Source: Aldrovandia affinis
Lineage: Eukaryota > Chordata > Actinopteri > Notacanthiformes > Halosauridae
Length of the DNA stretch: 64,000 nucleotides
Direction of reading: 5' to 3'
Assembly (NCBI GenBank): GCA_029706075.1
Contig: JAINUG010000135.1
Span: 1,179,501-1,243,500 of the forward strand
A program made the position numbers and the translations under genes. The notes under the pieces were generated by a model. It did no database searches and had not been told where the DNA came from. It was given only the letters and a program-made list of their open reading frames with translations. Every line of letters begins with the position of its first letter. Within the stretch, counting starts at the first letter, position 1. Positions 60,002 through 64,000 of this stretch are shown here, piece by piece.

Positions 60002-60619
60002 TATGGAGGACGAGATGTGCCATATTACAAAATAAATGAATAAATCCATAAATAAAAAATAAACAAATAAATAAACCCATAAATAAAAGATGCAATAAAT
60101 AGGGAAATAGGTCAATAAATGTAGAAATCGTAGTTCATTTATTTATTTATTGAGGTCATTCGTTTATTTCGTAATATGGCACATCTCGTCCTGCATGCAA
60201 TCAAAATGAAAATGAAATAAGGGTGGGGGGGAGTGGACTTCCAGTTAACTTGCGCTGTTCTGATTGGACTGCAGTGCTGTATGCTAAGGGAACTGTGATT
60301 GGACACTTGTAGTTCAGCCTCAGACGCAAACTACTCTACGTTTCCCCTCAACTTCTTGCCGGACAAGTTGCAAGTTGTTCCCAACAACCTCATCCACATT
60401 CGTATTTGATAATGCTGCAATTTCCCCAACACTGCCCAGAAATTCCTCCACGGTTATGAGAACACCATCAGCTGGAATATTACCCCCATCAATGTCGTCT
60501 GCCAGTCACAACAATTCGGTTGTCAGTTGTACTTTTTTAACCTATCTACCTATTTCACTATTTATTGCATCTTTTATTTATTTATTTATTTCATAATATC
60601 GCATATTTCGCCCTCCATA
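60002..60619. mobile_element. Foldback DNA element with three terminal-repeat copies
   Basis: TATGGAGGACGAGATGTGCC (60002-60021) is inverted twice downstream: GGCACATCTCGTCCTGCA (60178-60195) and ATATTTCGCCCTCCATA (60603-60619). AAATAAATAAA tracts adjoin all copies, and the segment AAAGATGCAATAAATAG (60087-60103) is also inverted at 60562-60578. The 60002-60195 part is a self-contained palindrome, and the outer pair defines a 618-bp element. The class is unclear and no target duplication is certain. On the minus strand at about 60360-60515 an open frame, LADDIDGGNIPADGVLITVE..., looks protein-like but is unassigned. Confidence 0.6.
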
Positions 60620-61815
60620 TTTTCGGGCTCTCTGATTCCAGTACATTACATAAAAAGTGAGATTCCTTGAAGCTTTTTCTGTATCATTCATGATTGTTTA
60701 TGTGTTGTTGTTGATTATTTTTTCCCTTAATTTCAGATTCATTTTTTTGGTGGTTATTAACCAGTCTTCTGTAGAACTGAACATTCACCAAAATGAAATC
60801 TTTTCAGACAATGGTTAGCTAAAACCTATTGATTGTTTAATAGCTTTGATACCATATTAGCTAGCTAGCTAACCAGTTGTGTTATAAAATATTGGACTGT
60901 TAAGGTAATTAGCAAGCTAAACCAGGTCATTGTTGTAAGGCCCGCTGCCACTCACATATTATGTTGTCAATGACTCGCCCCCCTTGACAGGTTTGTTTGA
61001 GGAAGTTAAATCTCTGAGTCGGCGACTTTCAGACAGGTTTGAGTGAGAATGGAGACGTTCACAATTTGTCACCTTGGCCAGAGTCGGTCCGTAACCTGAA
61101 CAGTGGAGACAAGGCTTTATTTTGTAAACATAACCACATTTGATCAGTTAAATAGCTAAAGTGATTAGCCCCAAAAAATTAGAAGAACAGGAGCAGAGAT
61201 TTTTTCAAGCGGTTCCACCAAACACATTATACGAGCAGTTGGAGGCGATCCCAGAGAACGTCCATCAGAGCCAGACTGCATGAGGATCTCAATCAATGAC
61301 CCAGCAGTGCCCGACTTAGAAGGAGAAATATTCAATGCAAAGATAAGACACTATATAATTTGCATTGGGGTTTTTGTTGGTATTGCTTTTATGTTCTTGT
61401 TTTAATGTGTTTACTTTGTTAGGGGACAGACTTGCATTCATTTTTTTAATTTGTGTCCCTTCACTTTGTTCATTTCCCAGCAGGGACAGAGCAAAGTCAC
61501 GGCAATTGGACAAACGACCAGCTGAAAGCCATTTTGAATAAAGGGTAATGGGTATGCATTTATTTTTAGTCGTTGACCAGCCAGGATTTACATTTGTTTT
61601 TTTGGAAATTGTATTGTTTTGGACTTTCTATCTTTTATTTTGTGTGAACCTCCTAAATTTGAAGACCCCAAGTTTAATAAAACCATCTGTGACTGACGCC
61701 CCCTGCTTTACCCTATCTTTTATGTGTGCCTCCTAAATTTGAGAAGAACCATCGACTGATGCTTTCAGTTTTCCATTCCCCCCAGTCACAATGTCTTTTA
61801 CTCAGTTACCACCCA
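60620..61815. other. Non-coding or decayed gene pieces
   Basis: Includes an exon-like cluster: 61002-61038 (LFEEVKSLSRRLSD after a polypyrimidine tract and AG), 61171-61281 (KKLEEQEQRFFQAVPPNTLY, then EQLEAIPENVHQ), and 61484-61542 (TEQSHGNWTNDQLKAILNK between CCCAGCAG and GTAATG). Each is short. A second frame over 61165-61404 ends in a hydrophobic YIICIGVFVGIAFMFLF. No known protein is recognised. A diverged ~35-bp repeat of CTATCTTTTAT...CCTCCTAAATTTGA is at 61628 and 61715. Confidence 0.3.
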
Positions 61816-61935
61816 TCCTGCATTTTTTGTTCCATAATACATACATTAGAACATCACAGATGTGAACCTGTGTTACAGGCTGACAGGTCCACAACCTGGT
61901 ATGAAACCGGAAGTAGCATACTTAATTACAAAATA
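61816..61935 (+). mobile_element. Tigger-like 5' end fragment, second copy
   Basis: GTTACAGGCTGACAGGTCCA and ACCTGGTATGAAACCGGAAG parallel GTTACAGACTGACAGGTCAA and ACCTGGTATGAAATCAGAAC at 33235-33280. The part before them (AGAACATCACAGATGTGAAC) weakly matches the terminal repeat at 33208. No transposase follows. Confidence 0.55.
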
Positions 61936-64000
61936 AATATACATCACATGCACACACTATAAGTGTACTTATATGTAAATAAATAAATACTGTATATGTT
62001 TCCTGTATATAAATCGTCTTCTCCATCACTTGCCACCACCACCATTTTAAAAGCTGCCAACACCAAGGCTAAATTTAACATCCTCCACAATCTCTCCGGC
62101 ACAAGCAGGATTACAAAAGTCATTATCCTCTGCAGTTCTGAACTGTAAGGTCAAATGCGGTCCAGTGTTTACTAACCCCCCGCCCCCACCGCCCCCTCCA
62201 TTAAAGCAGACACAGCTACACAGAGAGGAGCTGTGTGAAAACTCCAATCAGCAGAAAGTACAGGGACCTCTCTATCCACAGTGACCTTAAAATCCCTCCA
62301 AACCCTCCTAGAGTCGCCCTGTCTGGACACAAAACAAGCGTGCCCTTCTCCCGCAAAGCACCGAGAAACCCTGCAGGTACACTGGTGCAGAAAATGCATG
62401 TTAAATAAATCTCCCATTAACCAGGCCCCAATCTCCCCTGGGGTATCTACGGACACTCGGCGGGATAAAAACGGGACACGGTCAGTGTTGCGCCTCAAAA
62501 CCTTACCTGACTGCGACTGCGGAAACCCAGACTGAGCCACGGCGCATGTGAAAACATAACTTTCCCTCTACAGAAATCTGATGCTGATAACATCCATATC
62601 TCATAACCCATATCTCTGCCTTGCCATGCCAGCCATGCATGAAAACCAAGACCTAATCCTGATTGTATGCCTTTTCATTTTATAACAATTTTTTTTTTCC
62701 AGAAAATTCCACACTTGCATTAGCTTATTATAATTTACATTATGAAATTGTCAAGTGGATCAGTGCAACGGCTCACTGCACAGCAGCATATACAGCGAAG
62801 ACTCGGCCCCACCAGCATATGTGTTGGTGAGAGTCCGTCCTCAATTTCACAGCAGGCCAATTTTTTTGGCAGAAAAGGTTGGGTGCGAGATTTAATTAAG
62901 CGCTCAGATTAGATACGCATGGAGAATGCTGGCAATGTGAGAGACGGATAAACTTCCATTTCCTTAATCTAAATTTTCGCTGGATCCAACACTGAGGTTT
63001 ACAAAACCGTTTGAAGGCCAAGTTTCCTTGTCATGCATTTCGATCAAGAACGAGGTCCCAGACCCAGGCAGGCAGCAAGAGGCTCTTCATTACTGTGCAT
63101 AATGTCATTTCAGTAGGAAAGGGTGTCACACTTTTACTCTGGCTTTAAATACCTTCAAGTGTCCATGAGTGATTAGTTGTGTCAAAGACACCAATAGTTA
63201 GAGGCTAATTTTAGGTCCCAGGGCAAGAGAGTTGCACAACCCTTGGTCATTGTGCCAGTGTTAGCTCGAAGATGCCCATGTCCCAGAAAGAAGCTAAGAT
63301 CCTATCAGCTGTCAAGGGACAACACATCAAGATCAGTATTCCATTACCAGCTCATCAAACCTAATCAATTAAGAGCTTGGTTGTTACAGCGGCCGGCATA
63401 CACAATAGTGTCTGAGGATATGTACTGGGAAATGCAGCTTTAGATTAAAGGGTTTTTAATGCTCAAAGTAGGTACAAGTTAATCAGTGTTCTAAGCCGCA
63501 CAATGAAATAGGCGACATTGTTTCAGCCTCACTCTTTCTCATGTGCTCTGTGTGGAATCAAGCAGAAAATAAGGTGCACAGAGCATGTCAAAATAATGGA
63601 ATACTAACACGGTCAAGCTGGAATACTATGCTATACTTACAAATAACGTACTATAACAATGTTATTTGGTTAGAAATCAAAATTATTGCACAGCGGTATT
63701 TTCAGCAAATGCTTTCGTTTTGGCTCAGGGACATGACATGTTCCAATGATGATCCTTTTTTTTTTTCTTTATGCAATCCTTTCTCGTTTTCCTTTCAGTC
63801 TAAATAACATATTTTAAATTATTGTGGTTCTCGTATCATATGAGGCCAAACTCTTGTGGGATTACGGTGAAAATTTTAGTCAATTTGTTCAGGAAAAAAA
63901 TATAACATATTTTTTAGAAGGGTACTGCTACCTGCAATGTATTTTTGGTTGTGGTCGTTGAAGATAGCTAGAAGCCAATTGGACCGAGGTGCTTATAAGC
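61936..64000. other. Non-coding; no gene seen
   Basis: A CCCCCGCCCCCACCGCCCCC tract lies at 62178-62197, followed by a GC-balanced segment to 62540. The latter is open on both strands but not recognised. Poly-T runs occur at 62691-62698 and 63757-63767. The block 62750-63450 is repeat-poor with ATTA cores. No gene supported up to the window end. Confidence 0.45.

Noticed and set aside
62172-62540. 122-codon minus-strand open frame, with an 84-codon frame opposite
   Set aside because: Both strands are open in a GC-balanced segment. A faint resemblance to a LINE cysteine motif (PDCDCGNP) is too short to call.

Overview
The window looks like intergenic DNA from a teleost fish. There is no operon structure and no long open frame. 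Every clear protein-like signal belongs to a decayed transposable element. Repeats typical of ray-finned fish are abundant: Tc1/mariner relics, tRNA-headed SINEs that share a LINE-type 3' tail (consensus near AAGTCxCTTTGGATAAAAGC), hAT and foldback MITEs, a CR1-like LINE and a tyrosine-recombinase (DIRS/Ngaro-type) retrotransposon. The SINE set would suit an early-branching teleost (eel/tarpon-like) or a salmoniform relative, but I cannot fix the species from sequence alone.

Layout. 1-3.6 kb: unique AT-rich DNA with an AC microsatellite and a possible short first exon (3034-3153). 3.7-10.5 kb: a near full-length Tc1 relic abutting a fragment of a second Tc1 family, with two more fragments of that second family. 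10.9-16.7 kb: a SINE, a minisatellite, a Tc1 deletion derivative and a SINE/LINE tail. 16.9-18.9 kb: the DIRS/Ngaro relic on the minus strand, carrying reverse transcriptase, RNase H and tyrosine recombinase remnants. 19-23.8 kb: repeat-poor DNA, including candidate regulatory blocks. 23.9-25 kb: a cluster of SINEs. 25-33 kb: a long repeat-poor stretch with an internal duplication at 31.2/31.5 kb. 33.2-34.05 kb: a Tigger/pogo-type relic. 35.2-35.9 kb: a SINE followed by a LINE 3' end. 36-42.6 kb: mostly unique DNA with a 38-bp tandem repeat. 42.7-51.9 kb: Tc1 ends, a SINE, an LTR with its polypurine tract, and a CR1-like LINE. 52-60 kb: a hAT MITE with an intact 8-bp target duplication, and a SINE split by a LINE. 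60-64 kb: a foldback element, some exon-like pieces and a second Tigger end.

Functionally this reads as a gene-poor region. Its repeat-poor, TAATTA-rich and locally GC-rich blocks may be cis-regulatory DNA for a gene outside the window. That is inference from composition only and needs alignment to other fish. I found no confident host gene, tRNA or rRNA gene, and no CRISPR array. The best leads for a second look are the three-domain YR retrotransposon, the Tigger transposase open frame, the possible first exon near 3.1 kb, the exon-like cluster at 61.0-61.55 kb, and the several local duplications.
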